DNA from: a virus
Reading direction: 5' to 3' (one strand)
Length of the DNA stretch: 64,000 nt
IMG/VR virus record: IMGVR_UViG_3300034108_000811
Location: 1 to 64,000 of that record
Numbering within the stretch: the stretch's first letter is position 1; each line of letters opens with the position of its first letter. The translations under genes and the position numbers were made by a program. Shown in pieces: positions 8,934-17,360 of the stretch. The notes below the pieces were generated by a model. It saw nothing but the letters and a program-made list of their open reading frames with translations, was not told the origin of the DNA and ran no database searches.

Positions 8934-8952
8934 AACAATTAAATAATAAAAC

Positions 8953-10320
8953 ATGAAGTTTAGTCTAAACTGGTTTAAATCCAAAAAACAAGAAGAATTA
9001 CAAGCATTGAAAATTGAAGAGCAAAAGCTTAAAAATGCCTTACTTTTTAAGGAATTACATTATGAAGAAAATGAGACTCCTAGTCTTCCTGTTGCCCCTA
9101 ACACACCTTACAAGAAGGTGAAACTAGTAAACAATGTCCTCACTGTATTATTACATGATGGCACTATTCTTAGTAAGAGCAATGCATCTGCTGATGATTA
9201 TTACATAGTGAAAGATGCAATCACTGAAGATGAGATTCTTGGTGTAATGGTGGTTAAGGAAATAAGAGAGGAGAGAATTGCAAAGGCTAAAGAATATGAG
9301 AAAGCCAAAACACTTAATAAAGGACTTAAAGTTCTTGAAAGTACAGGAGACTTTGTTGTAGATGGTAATTCTGTCTATCTAAAAGGAATTAATCGTTCTC
9401 TACCACAATTGTTAGTGGAAAGATTTCTTCTTATTGTAAACGAATATGATGGAAATTTCAACTATCTTCAAGAAAACGTTGAATATCAATCACTTAAGCG
9501 CTTCTTTATGTGGTGCTGTCTTAATCCAAGAGCAGAAGTGGCTAATGAGCTCTATCGTTTCTTAATGGAGAACAGCTTCCGTATTACAAAACAAGGCTTC
9601 TTTGTAGCTCTTAGAAACGTGGTGACATTACAGACGGACAATGAGATAGTTAAGTTTGTAAGCAATGCTTATAACAAGGTGAAAGCTGTTTGGAAGAAGA
9701 ATCCAGACAACTATCGTGTTATTGAGAATAATGGAGCTTATTCTATTGAAGCTGTAACTGCAAATCCTCGTGGGACAATTGTTGGTAACTTAACATCTCT
9801 CTATCTAGACCTTCCAAACATGGCAGAGAATAGATTTACAGATGATTGGACTAGGACATTTGACATCAGAATTGGTAAGGTGGTGAATATGCCTACAGAA
9901 GCTTGTAACTGGAGTACACAAGATTGTGCTGCTGCAGGACTTCATTTTACTAGTGACCAAATTCACTATGTAGGATGTGGTGATCAGTCTGTACTTGTTC
10001 TTATTAATCCTATGAAGGTGGTGGGTATTGGTCAGCATAAGGGTAGATGTTATGAATATTTACCAATTATGGCTGTTCCTCGTGAGGAAGCTACAGAAAT
10101 TCTTCATGACCTTGATTTTGACACTCTTGAGCTAGATGAAGATTATGCAATTCGTGAATTGGAAGATTTACAAGAGAAAGCACAAGATGGGTTTGCAGTG
10201 GAAGCAAGTAAGCATGAATTCAACATGCCTGCAATTTCCACAATAGAAGTGGAAAAGATTGTTGCCAGTCTTGATGAAATTAAGAAAGATATTTCAAAAA
10301 GAATTGTAACAATTAAGTAA
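8953..10320 (+). CDS. rIIB: rIIB-like protein
   Basis: A 455-residue protein. The central part matches the rIIB pattern: LKVLESTGDFVVDGNSVYLKG, then SLPQLLVERFL, then KRFFMWCCLNPRAEVANELYRFL (family: F..Wc.LNP....r..L..FL), then RITKQGFFVALRNVV (family: it..G..l.YR.V). The N-terminus is Lys/Glu-rich and likely coiled coil. The C-terminal tail is acidic then helical. It follows the rIIA gene after a terminator and has its own terminator. In T4, rIIA and rIIB act together against phage exclusion. Confidence 0.8.
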   Translation: MKFSLNWFKSKKQEELQALKIEEQKLKNALLFKELHYEENETPSLPVAPNTPYKKVKLVNNVLTVLLHDGTILSKSNASADDYYIVKDAITEDEILGVMVVKEIREERIAKAKEYEKAKTLNKGLKVLESTGDFVVDGNSVYLKGINRSLPQLLVERFLLIVNEYDGNFNYLQENVEYQSLKRFFMWCCLNPRAEVANELYRFLMENSFRITKQGFFVALRNVVTLQTDNEIVKFVSNAYNKVKAVWKKNPDNYRVIENNGAYSIEAVTANPRGTIVGNLTSLYLDLPNMAENRFTDDWTRTFDIRIGKVVNMPTEACNWSTQDCAAAGLHFTSDQIHYVGCGDQSVLVLINPMKVVGIGQHKGRCYEYLPIMAVPREEATEILHDLDFDTLELDEDYAIRELEDLQEKAQDGFAVEASKHEFNMPAISTIEVEKIVASLDEIKKDISKRIVTIK

Positions 10321-10325
10321 ATTTG

Positions 10326-10371
10326 TAGTGTGCTGGGGGACATATTGTTCCTCGGCACACTATTAATTTTT
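10326..10371 (+). terminator. Intrinsic terminator after rIIB
   Basis: A long inverted repeat, TAGTGTGC... pairing with ...GCACACTA (arms about 10326-10340 and 10349-10362), followed by ATTAATTTTTATT. The stem spans most of the spacer before the next gene. Confidence 0.85.
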
Positions 10372-10376
10372 ATTAT

Positions 10377-10781
10377 ATGAAGAAAAATGCTACAAAAAGA
10401 AAGGCTAAACCAAGAGTTACATCTGTCAAAACAAGGAATTCTAAAACAATGACAGAAAGTGCATTTTGGTCTTTCATAAGAAGTGGATTAAGACAGAAAA
10501 GCAGATGGTGGAAACCTATTACAGAATGTAAACTAAAAGCTAAAAGAGCTTATAAAGGACCTAATAAAAGACAAAGGTTTGAATATCAATGTAATACGTG
10601 TAAGCTGTGGTTTGCAGAAAAGCATATTAATGTAGACCATATACAACCTGCAGGAAGCTTAAACTGTGCACAAGACCTTCCAGGATTTGTAGAAAGACTA
10701 TTCTGTGAAATTGACAATCTTCAATGTTTGTGCACTGACTGTCACGACAAAAAAACAAAAGAAGAAAAATTAAAAAAATGA
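10377..10781 (+). CDS. HNH endonuclease (free-standing)
   Basis: A 134-residue Lys/Arg-rich protein with a clear HNH core near the C-terminus: CNTC (zinc pair), HINVDHIQPAGSL (first His pair), then DNLQCLCTDCHDKKT (Asn, second Cys pair, final His). Such small HNH proteins are either homing nucleases or replication/packaging nucleases of phages. It is not inside an intron and lies in an intact operon, overlapping its downstream neighbour by four bases. Confidence 0.85.
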   Translation: MKKNATKRKAKPRVTSVKTRNSKTMTESAFWSFIRSGLRQKSRWWKPITECKLKAKRAYKGPNKRQRFEYQCNTCKLWFAEKHINVDHIQPAGSLNCAQDLPGFVERLFCEIDNLQCLCTDCHDKKTKEEKLKK

Positions 10782-11017
10782 GTGAAGACAATATTGTAAT
10801 ATCAGTTAATAAAAGGCCCTCATTTACAGAAATATGGTATGAAGGGCAAGTGGAATATGGAAAAGAGAAACATAAGTTTTGGCTAATACATCCTCAAAAC
10901 CCTGATGACAAGGGAGAACATTATGAAATAGAAATACGATGGTTCTTCCAAAGAGTGCCAAAAGAAGTGAGAGCTCTCTATCCAAAAATTATAGAATCTT
11001 ATAAACAAACATTATGA
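10778..11017 (+). CDS. Hypothetical protein (79 aa)
   Basis: A 79-residue acidic protein containing IRWFFQRVPKEVRALYPKII. It lies between the HNH and exonuclease genes with four-base overlaps on both sides, so it is probably co-translated with the exonuclease. No domain recognised. Confidence 0.55.
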   Translation: MSEDNIVISVNKRPSFTEIWYEGQVEYGKEKHKFWLIHPQNPDDKGEHYEIEIRWFFQRVPKEVRALYPKIIESYKQTL

Positions 11018-12075
11018 TTACAGGACAAATGAAGACAGAAGCTCTATATAGAGCAAGTATGCTTGACAGTTCTTCTAGCTTGAAGGATTTTAGTCAGGAT
11101 AGAAAGAAATATTATAAAAAATACATTGGTTCAGAAGAACTACCAGAAGAAGAGGAAACATTAGCCCTTACAATGGGAAAGCTTGTAGAAACCTTACTTA
11201 TGGAACCTGAGCTGTTTGATGAGAAGTTTTACATGTCTGCTTGTGCTAAAACACCAACAGACAATATGCTTAAGTTTGTAGAGGCATTGTACAGAGAAAC
11301 AAGAGATTGTACAGATGACCAAGGAAATGTTACAAGAAGCTTTGAAGACCTTTCTAGACTTGCATTTGCAGAGTCTGGGTATTCAGGAAAGGGTACAGGT
11401 AGTTATGAGAATGCTATTAAGAAGTTTGCTGGCTCAGATGCTGAAATCTATTACAATGAAATCAGAAAGGTGAGAGCAAACAACTTAACAGTGGTTACAA
11501 CAGATAATGTAACTAATGCTGAAAGGATTGTGGAAGGCTTAAGAAATAGTCCACATACGAAAGACATCGTAAATCTTGTAAACAGTTCTAGATGGACAGT
11601 GTATAATCAGCTACAAGTGGAAGGATATGTTGTAGATGGACATAAGTTTAAGAGTATGATGGATAAGGTGGTTATTGACCATGAAAAGCAAACAGTACAA
11701 GTGTATGACCTAAAATGCACATGGAATGTGGAAAACTTCCTGGAAGAATACTATCTCTATCGTAGAGCATATATTCAAGCTTTGTTATATTACAAAGCAG
11801 CTATTCATTTTATGAATAATACAGAAGAGTTACGTGGCTATCGTGTAGAACCTATAAGATTTATTGTTTGTGATAGCACTAATTATTATGCTCCTCTTGT
11901 TTATACGTTGAGTGATAAGGATTTAGAGAATGCGTATAATGGATTTACCTACAAAAATAAGAACTATGTAGGTGTAGCTGAGTTGATTGAAGATTTGAAA
12001 TGGGCATTGGAGAACAATGTGTGGAATGTTTCAAGAAAAAATAGTTTGTCGAACGGGTTAGTAAATATTATGTAA
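11014..12075 (+). CDS. PD-(D/E)XK exonuclease (lambda-exo / RecE-like)
   Basis: A 353-residue nuclease of the PDDEXK_1 type. Visible elements: an N-terminal LALTMGKLVETLLMEP helix with the 'GxxxHxLL'-like position (Val-Glu here), then MMDKVVID with D217, and VYDLKCTW with D232 and K234, giving the D-(14)-DxK core. The downstream helix has YRRAYIQALLYYKA, matching the Q-containing motif III. It would degrade one strand of dsDNA to feed recombination with the Sak4-like ATPase, RecA and SSB-like proteins of this phage. Neighbouring genes overlap or abut. Confidence 0.82.
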   Translation: MITGQMKTEALYRASMLDSSSSLKDFSQDRKKYYKKYIGSEELPEEEETLALTMGKLVETLLMEPELFDEKFYMSACAKTPTDNMLKFVEALYRETRDCTDDQGNVTRSFEDLSRLAFAESGYSGKGTGSYENAIKKFAGSDAEIYYNEIRKVRANNLTVVTTDNVTNAERIVEGLRNSPHTKDIVNLVNSSRWTVYNQLQVEGYVVDGHKFKSMMDKVVIDHEKQTVQVYDLKCTWNVENFLEEYYLYRRAYIQALLYYKAAIHFMNNTEELRGYRVEPIRFIVCDSTNYYAPLVYTLSDKDLENAYNGFTYKNKNYVGVAELIEDLKWALENNVWNVSRKNSLSNGLVNIM

Positions 12076-12657
12076 ATGGAGTTTAAAAAAACAATAACAA
12101 CCGCTTTTATAGTTCCTACATTAGGAATTCCTAAAGAACAATTAAACATTAATGATTTTATTAATGGGTATTCTAAAGATGCAGGTAGAGAGGTACAATA
12201 TGAAAATTGTATATATGTATTATTTCGCCCATCTAATGTAGATAGATTTAGATTGTTCTTAGAAAAAGAATATGAAAGGGTAAAAGTGGTGGATGATTAT
12301 GACTACGAAGGAGGATATGTTATAGTGGTTTATGAGCTTGATAAGAAATACAGCAAGGACTTTAGTCTTGTTAGACAAGGCAAGTATTCTAAAACTTCTA
12401 AACAATTTCAAGAGCAATTCTCAAAGATGGTTAAAATAAATACAGGTGGTAACAATTTTAGAGAAGATGTAAGTTTGCAATATCGTGTATTTACTAAATC
12501 AAAAGATCTTGTTGAATATTGGGAAAACAGACTTGATATAAAGATTGATGAAGACCAAGAACTTTGGAACGGATTTCATGAAGAAATGGAAACATTATAC
12601 ATTGATAAAATAAGAGAAAATGATAAACAATCAATTGGTGAAAGAGCTAATAGCTAA
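12076..12657 (+). CDS. Hypothetical protein (193 aa)
   Basis: A 193-residue charged protein that starts immediately after the exonuclease stop. The middle contains VVDDYDYEGGYVIVVYELDKKYSKDF, an alpha/beta pattern, and the C-terminus is helical and Lys/Glu-rich. No family recognised. Its position next to the exonuclease could suggest a recombination partner, without further support. Confidence 0.55.
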   Translation: MEFKKTITTAFIVPTLGIPKEQLNINDFINGYSKDAGREVQYENCIYVLFRPSNVDRFRLFLEKEYERVKVVDDYDYEGGYVIVVYELDKKYSKDFSLVRQGKYSKTSKQFQEQFSKMVKINTGGNNFREDVSLQYRVFTKSKDLVEYWENRLDIKIDEDQELWNGFHEEMETLYIDKIRENDKQSIGERANS

Positions 12658-12823
12658 ATATGGAGAAGCTACCATCACTGTTTATTGCAAAATAGAAGCA
12701 GATAAGAACAGATTGGCCAGCAAGGATTTTAAAACATCAAATCCTAATGATCCTAATGAGTATGAATATGAAGCTCAATGGTGGGAAAATAAGTATAAAG
12801 AGTTAACAATCAATCAATTATAA
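12620..12823 (+). CDS. Hypothetical protein (67 aa)
   Basis: A 67-residue frame opening MINNQLVKELIAKYGEATIT and overlapping the previous gene by 38 bases. The overlap is large for this operon, but the frame fills an otherwise empty spacer and ends two bases before the next ATG, which makes it likely real. Function unknown. Confidence 0.5.
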   Translation: MINNQLVKELIAKYGEATITVYCKIEADKNRLASKDFKTSNPNDPNEYEYEAQWWENKYKELTINQL

Positions 12824-12825
12824 TT

Positions 12826-13212
12826 ATGAATTTAAATGAAATGCTGGATGAACATCCAAAGAGTGCTGCATTATTAAGAGAATGGTTTACTAATAGACTA
12901 ATAGAGTCTATAGAAGACATGGAAGAGTTTCAACAAGAAACTGCTGAACTTATGAAACAGCATCTCGTTAGTAATGAAGCTGTTAGTAACATAATTCAAG
13001 ATAATGTACGTTCTTTGTTTGACTTCTTTGATGAACAAGAAACATACATCACTATAACTAGGAACTATTTAGCTAGTGCTTTTGAATGGGATATTCAAAG
13101 TGTAAGAGAACCTGATTTACAATCATCACCATTTGTTAAGTTTTCTTCTAGAAAGGAAGCAGAAATGAGTGCTGTTTATGATGCATTTAAAACTTTGGAG
13201 GCTACATTATGA
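12826..13212 (+). CDS. Hypothetical acidic protein (128 aa)
   Basis: A 128-residue, mostly helical acidic protein (MNLNEMLDEHPKSAALLREWF, then IEDMEEFQQETAELM). It overlaps the MazG-like gene by four bases. No domain recognised. Confidence 0.5.
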   Translation: MNLNEMLDEHPKSAALLREWFTNRLIESIEDMEEFQQETAELMKQHLVSNEAVSNIIQDNVRSLFDFFDEQETYITITRNYLASAFEWDIQSVREPDLQSSPFVKFSSRKEAEMSAVYDAFKTLEATL

Positions 13213-13439
13213 GAGATGAGATAGTTGAAAAGGTGGTGGATAAAATGTATGAAAGAAGTCAATATGGAATAACCCATTATGGCACTACATTAGAAAAGAA
13301 TAATACAGACAATTTCTTCAATCATGCTTTGGAAGAAGCTATGGATTTGAGCCTATATTTAATGAAAATAATGGATGTGGTTAAAACCACTCCTAATGAC
13401 CAAGAATTAGGTGCAAAAATAAGACAAATGGTTATGTAG
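13209..13439 (+). CDS. MazG-like phage protein (76 aa)
   Basis: A 76-residue helical protein with YGITHYGTTLEKNN followed by NHALEEAMDLSLYLMKI. The pattern 'YGTTL..N......HA.EEA.DLa.YL' is typical of short phage proteins related to MazG-like nucleotide pyrophosphohydrolases, where the EEA.D helix carries the metal ligands. This one is short and may contain only the core helices. It precedes the ribonucleotide reductase gene, a sensible partner in nucleotide pool control. Moderate confidence in the relationship, low in enzyme activity. Confidence 0.5.
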   Translation: MRDEIVEKVVDKMYERSQYGITHYGTTLEKNNTDNFFNHALEEAMDLSLYLMKIMDVVKTTPNDQELGAKIRQMVM

Positions 13440-13453
13440 AATCTTTGTAAATC

Positions 13454-13485
13454 TTTGGAGAATAGAGGGGTGTTATGTATATTTG
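13454..13485 (+). promoter_or_regulatory. Promoter for the ribonucleotide reductase gene, overlapping a terminator
   Basis: TTTG at 13454-13457, 20 bases, TATATTTG at 13478-13485. The -7 box lies in the loop and right-arm boundary of the terminator hairpin at 13461-13500. The expected start near 13490 would leave out the left arm, so transcripts starting here cannot form that hairpin and would run into the gene at 13524. Confidence 0.6.
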
Positions 13486-13500
13486 CACCCCTCTATTTTT
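13461..13500 (+). terminator. Intrinsic terminator after the MazG-like gene
   Basis: A perfect 12-bp inverted repeat (AATAGAGGGGTG with CACCCCTCTATT) around a 12-base loop, followed by TTT. It ends the operon that begins upstream. Confidence 0.88.
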
Positions 13501-13523
13501 AAACAAATTAAAACAACAAAATT

Positions 13524-14502
13524 ATGGATGTAGGATTGGAGACATTGAGTTCTCTTACGGTTTTTAGTAAATACGCTAAGTATGTCCCTGAGTTACAAAG
13601 AAGAGAAACTTGGGAAGAGATTGTAAACAGGTATGGAAAAATGATGATTAACAAATATCCCAAGCTAAAAGGACAGATTGAAACAAGCTTAGGATATATT
13701 TTAGAGAAAAAGGTGTTGCCCTCTATGAGAGCATTACAATTTGCTGGACCAGCTGCAGAGGTGAACAATAGTAGGATTTATAACTGCTGTTTTCTACCAA
13801 TTGACAGCTTACACAGTTTTAGTGAAACCATGTTCTTATTATTAGGTGGTACAGGTGTTGGGTATTCTGTACAAAAGCACCACGTTGAGCAACTTCCTGT
13901 TATTAAACGACAAGAAACTTACAAACAACGCACCTATTTGATTGAAGACTCTATTATGGGATGGGCTGATGCTGTAAAGGTGTTAATGAAGTTTTATTTT
14001 GAGGGTGGGTATAAGCCTAAATTTGACTTTAGAGCTATTCGCCATAAAGGAGCAAGACTTGTAACAGCAGGTGGTAAAGCACCTGGTCCTGAACCACTTA
14101 AGATATGTTTAACACATATTGATGCTATTATGGAGCGTAAAGAAGATGGTAGTAAACTATCTCCTTTAGAATGTCATGATGTGCTTTGTCATATTGCTAA
14201 TAGTGTTCTGGCTGGTGGTATTAGAAGGTCAGCTATGATAAGCTTGTTTAGTCATGATGATGAGGAAATGATTACGTGTAAATATGGTAATTGGTGGGAA
14301 TTGAATGAACAGCGTGGTAGATCTAATAATTCAGCAGTTTTAGAAAGAGGTGCTGTATCAAAATTAGAATTTGATGCTTTATGGAAGAGAATTGAGCTCT
14401 CTGGAAGTGGAGAACCTGGAGTGTATTGGACTAACAATTTAGATTGGGGCACCAATCCATGTTGTGAAATAGGACTTAGACCCTATCAGTTTTGTAATCT
14501 CT
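13524..14502 (+). CDS. nrdJ: Class II ribonucleoside-triphosphate reductase, exon 1
   Basis: This is the first exon of an adenosylcobalamin-dependent reductase that makes dNTPs from NTPs. Residues show the 10-stranded barrel landmarks: SRIYNCCFLP with the N-terminal redox Cys, LLLGGTGVGYSVQ, ECHDVLCHIANSVLAGGIRRSAM, and NPCCEIGLRPYQFCN near the exon end. By analogy with the Lactobacillus RTPR enzyme, the Cys and Glu of NPCCE are the thiyl-radical Cys and the general base, and the Cys of QFCN is the second redox Cys. The usual NPCGE is NPCCE here. The frame hits TAA at 14502-14504 only because of an inserted group I intron. Joined with exon 2 it gives a 629-residue protein. Confidence 0.9.
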
Positions 14503-14700
14503 AAACTTTATGGAGATTTAAAACTCTGAGAATTGCTGGAAACTCTGACCACATAATGGTGAAGACAATCAGCAGCCGAGCCTAGAAATAGGAAGGTTCA
14601 ACGACTAGTCGAAAGACGTACACTCAAGTGAGTGGAAGCACAGAGCCCCTGAAAAGGGTGATGATATAGTCTGAACAATATAGAAATATATTGATGAAAA

Positions 14701-14732
14701 TTTGGAAATCTCGAATAAGTTTTGTAACTTTG
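14701..14732 (+). promoter_or_regulatory. Promoter inside the intron for the homing endonuclease
   Basis: TTTG at 14701-14704, 20 bases, TAACTTTG at 14725-14732, and the endonuclease ATG at 14748. A full match to the Bacteroidota consensus, located between the intron core and the ORF. Confidence 0.7.
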
Positions 14733-14747
14733 TAAAAATACAAAATT

Positions 14748-15203
14748 ATGAGAATAAATCGAGAAGGTTATAAAATATCTGAGACAGAACGAGAATGTAC
14801 TAATTGTGGTACAATGTTCTTAAAAACCTCAAAAACAGTAACTCTTTGTAATAAGTGTAATTCAGAACGAGTAAAGTGTACAGATCCTGAATCAAAAATG
14901 TTACAACGAGCAAAAGGTCGAGCTAAACTAAAAGGTTTAGAATTTGATTTAACTGTAAAAGATATTATTATACCAAAATATTGCCCAATTCTAGGTTTAG
15001 AATTGATTTGCAAAACAGGAGTTTCAGGAGGACAAAATAATTCTCCAGCATTAGATAGAATAGATTCAAAAGGGGGCTATACTAAAACTAATGTAAGAGT
15101 TATTAGTCACTTAGCAAACATGATGAAAAGTTGTGCTAGTAATTCTGAAATGATAAAATTTGCAGATTGGGTTAATAAAAATATTCCAAAGGATTCTGAT
15201 TAA
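14748..15203 (+). CDS. Intron-encoded HNH homing endonuclease
   Basis: A 151-residue protein. The N-terminal part has two Cys pairs (CTNC and CNKC), a likely zinc ribbon for DNA recognition. The C-terminal half has the HNH-type pattern YCPILGLEL, then SPALDRIDSKGGYTKTNVRVISHLANMMKS, matching phage HNH enzymes with 'LDRID..KGY...NvrviS..aN..K'. It would cut intronless reductase alleles and drive intron homing. Its own promoter lies 15 bases upstream of the ATG, so it can be expressed apart from the host gene. Confidence 0.85.
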   Translation: MRINREGYKISETERECTNCGTMFLKTSKTVTLCNKCNSERVKCTDPESKMLQRAKGRAKLKGLEFDLTVKDIIIPKYCPILGLELICKTGVSGGQNNSPALDRIDSKGGYTKTNVRVISHLANMMKSCASNSEMIKFADWVNKNIPKDSD

Positions 15204-15230
15204 GAAGTAACGCACTTAATTGAACATATG

Positions 15231-16141
15231 GTGAGGTGAATGTAAGCAATGTAACTAGTCAGGAAGACTTGAACAATCGTGTTTCTGTTGCTGCATTCTT
15301 TGGAACATTGCAGGCTGGATTTACAGATTTTCATTATCTGCGTCCTATTTGGCAGAAAACTACACAAAAAGATGCTCTCTTAGGAATAGGAATGACAGGT
15401 ATTGCTAGTGGGGAGGTGTTAAAATACAACCTTCAAGCAGCTGCAAATGTTGCTAAACTAACCAATTCATTAGTTAGTGAGATGACAGGTATTAATGAAG
15501 CAGCTCGTATTACATGTATTAAGCCTAGTGGTACAACATCTTTGGTGTTAGGTACAGCTAGTGGTATACATGCTTGGCATGCTCCTTTCTATCTACGTAC
15601 AATGCGCTTTGGAAAGAATGAAGACATTGCTAGCTATCTAATGGTTAATCATCCAGAACTAGTTGAAGATGACCAACTTAGACCAAAGGACACAATATGT
15701 GTACGCATTCCTGTTAAAGCTCCTGAAGGTTCTATATATAGAACAGAGACAGCTATTGACACCCTTGAGCGTGTTAAGAAGTTTTCTCAAGAATGGATTA
15801 AAGAAGGACATCTTAATGGAGACAATACACATAATGTAAGTGCTACAATTTCTATTGATAAGGATAGAAAATATGATGCTTTATTTGGTGTAATTGATGA
15901 ATGGGAAGTTGTAGGAGAATGGATGTGGGAGAATCGTGAGCATTACAACGGTTTGTCAGTGCTACCCTATTTTGGAGGAAATTACGTACAAGCACCTTTT
16001 GAGGACATTACAGAAGAAGAATACAATAAAAGAATAGCTACATTACATTCTGTTGATTTAACTCAAGTGAGAGAAATGGAAGATGTTGTTGATTTTGGCC
16101 AAGTGGCAGCTTGTGCAGGTGGTGCATGTGAAATTAGTTAA
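15231..16141 (+). CDS. nrdJ: Class II ribonucleoside-triphosphate reductase, exon 2
   Basis: This is the second exon. The first two bases complete a TGT codon with the last base of exon 1, and the frame continues EVNVSNVTSQEDL. Family landmarks follow: AAFFGTLQAGFTDF, GIGMTGIASG, CIKPSGTTSLVLGTASGIHAWHAPFYLRTMR (phosphate and nucleotide-binding segment), and the C-terminal redox tail ACAGGACEIS with the two Cys that re-reduce the active site. The 'GTG' at 15236 is not a start. A terminator lies about 100 bases after the stop. Confidence 0.9.
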
Positions 16142-16239
16142 AGCTATGCATGACAATCTTGTACAAAACATAATCAACTCAGTTTACATTAGTATTAAAA
16201 ATAATAGATGAGAGATTTGTTTTAGTCTGTGTTAATAAT

Positions 16240-16279
16240 AAAGCCCCTAATGTTTCTACATATAAGGGGCTTTTTTTTT
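16240..16279 (+). terminator. Intrinsic terminator after the reductase gene
   Basis: AAAGCCCCT pairs with AGGGGCTTT around a loop of about 16 bases and runs into nine T. Its T-tract is also the upstream end of the next promoter's -33 element. Confidence 0.85.
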
Positions 16280-16308
16280 GTTTTTATATAGACTATTTCG
16301 TATCTTTA
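16277..16308 (+). promoter_or_regulatory. Promoter for the recA operon
   Basis: TTTG at 16277-16280, 20 bases, TATCTTTA at 16301-16308 (one mismatch to TAnnTTTG). It directly follows the terminator and precedes the recA ATG at 16329. Confidence 0.55.
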
Positions 16309-16328
16309 TCACCCTAAAAAAATAAATT

Positions 16329-17360
16329 ATGGCAAAATCAAAAGAAGCTCCAGAGAGCAAAGGTAAATTTCAAGATGCTTTAGACAAGCTTAACAAGACG
16401 TATGGTGTAGGAACAGTTCTTACATTAGACAGCAAAACCACTGGTAACTATGACATATATAGTTCAGGAAGTGTAGGTTTTGATTACATCACACTTGGTG
16501 TAGGAGGATTTGTAAAGGGAAAGCTTTATGAACTTATGGGATGGGAAGGTACAGGTAAGAGTACAATATGTGGACATTTAGTTGCTGAGTGTCAGAAGAA
16601 GGGAGGTGTAGCATTATATATAGATGGAGAGCATGCATTAGACAAGACATATTTCCAGGCTTTAGGTGTAGACACTAATAAAATGCTTGTTGCTCAACCA
16701 AGTTGTGGAGAAGAAGGATTTAATGTTGCTATGGAGATGATTAACTCAGGAGGAATTGACCTTGTTATTATAGATTCAGATTCATCATTGATTCCTAAGA
16801 GACAGCTAGATGGTGATGTAGGTGATAGCACTATTGGTTATAAAGCTAGACTTAATAGTAATGCCTATCCAAAGCTTAAGACAGCTCTTTCTGATAACAA
16901 TGTTTGTGTTGTTGTTATTAGTCAATATCGTGAGAAGATAGGTGTTATGTTTGGTAACCCAACGACAACACAAGGAGGACATGCTTTAAAATTTTATTCA
17001 GACATTCGCATAGAAGTGAGTAAATTATTAGCTAAAGAGGGAGATGTAACTTATGGTAATCTTACAAAGGTGAAAGCCACCAAGAATAAAATAAGTCCTC
17101 CATATAGACAATCTAGTTTTGAAATCATCTATGGACAGGGAATTGATAAGGTGGGAGAGATTTTAGAGCTTATTAACACGTATGAGGTGGGTAGGAAGTA
17201 TGGTAAGACAATGACATTTGAAGATGTTAAATATGACCTAGAAGAGTTTAAGAGTATGCTTATGGACAACCAAGAGTTTTACGACAGTATTAAACAAACC
17301 ATCCTTAATAAAATATGGAAAACTGTTGACACTCAACCAGTTGAGAATGAACAAGTGTAA
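16329..17360 (+). CDS. recA: RecA/UvsX recombinase
   Basis: A 343-residue RecA-family ATPase. It has Walker A GWEGTGKST at residues 71-79, the strand VALYIDGEHALDKTY (RecA: ...DAEHALDP.Y), the Walker B-like DLVIIDSDSSLIPKRQLDGDVGD (RecA: ...DSVAALvPkaEieG.iGD), VVVISQYREKIGVMFGNPTTTQGGHALKFYSDIRIEV (RecA: iNQiReKiGvmfG.PetT.GG.aLkfyaSvRldi) and the C-terminal YGQGIDKVGE. It lacks the long C-terminal domain of bacterial RecA. It would catalyse strand exchange during phage replication and repair together with the exonuclease at 11014. Confidence 0.93.
   Translation: MAKSKEAPESKGKFQDALDKLNKTYGVGTVLTLDSKTTGNYDIYSSGSVGFDYITLGVGGFVKGKLYELMGWEGTGKSTICGHLVAECQKKGGVALYIDGEHALDKTYFQALGVDTNKMLVAQPSCGEEGFNVAMEMINSGGIDLVIIDSDSSLIPKRQLDGDVGDSTIGYKARLNSNAYPKLKTALSDNNVCVVVISQYREKIGVMFGNPTTTQGGHALKFYSDIRIEVSKLLAKEGDVTYGNLTKVKATKNKISPPYRQSSFEIIYGQGIDKVGEILELINTYEVGRKYGKTMTFEDVKYDLEEFKSMLMDNQEFYDSIKQTILNKIWKTVDTQPVENEQV

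Larger units (their letters stand above)
14503..15230 (+). mobile_element. Group I intron in the ribonucleotide reductase gene
   Basis: A 728-base intron. The P1 helix is visible: exon end AATCTCT pairs with intron GGAGATT with the required U-G pair at the splice site after 14502. The conserved core is visible at about 14567-14676: the Q/P4-P6 strand CAGCAGCCGAGCCT, the P7/R segment GTTCAACGACTAG, and the S segment GATATAGTCTGAAC. The intron ends in G at 15230. Joining 14502 to 15231 restores the frame and gives ...FCNLCEVNVSN..., as expected for this enzyme family. It carries an HNH endonuclease gene with its own promoter. Confidence 0.92.

Noticed and set aside
10317-10324. TAAATTTG box at the end of rIIB as a promoter
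   Set aside because: There is no TTTG or TTG 19-21 bases upstream, and a terminator follows at once.
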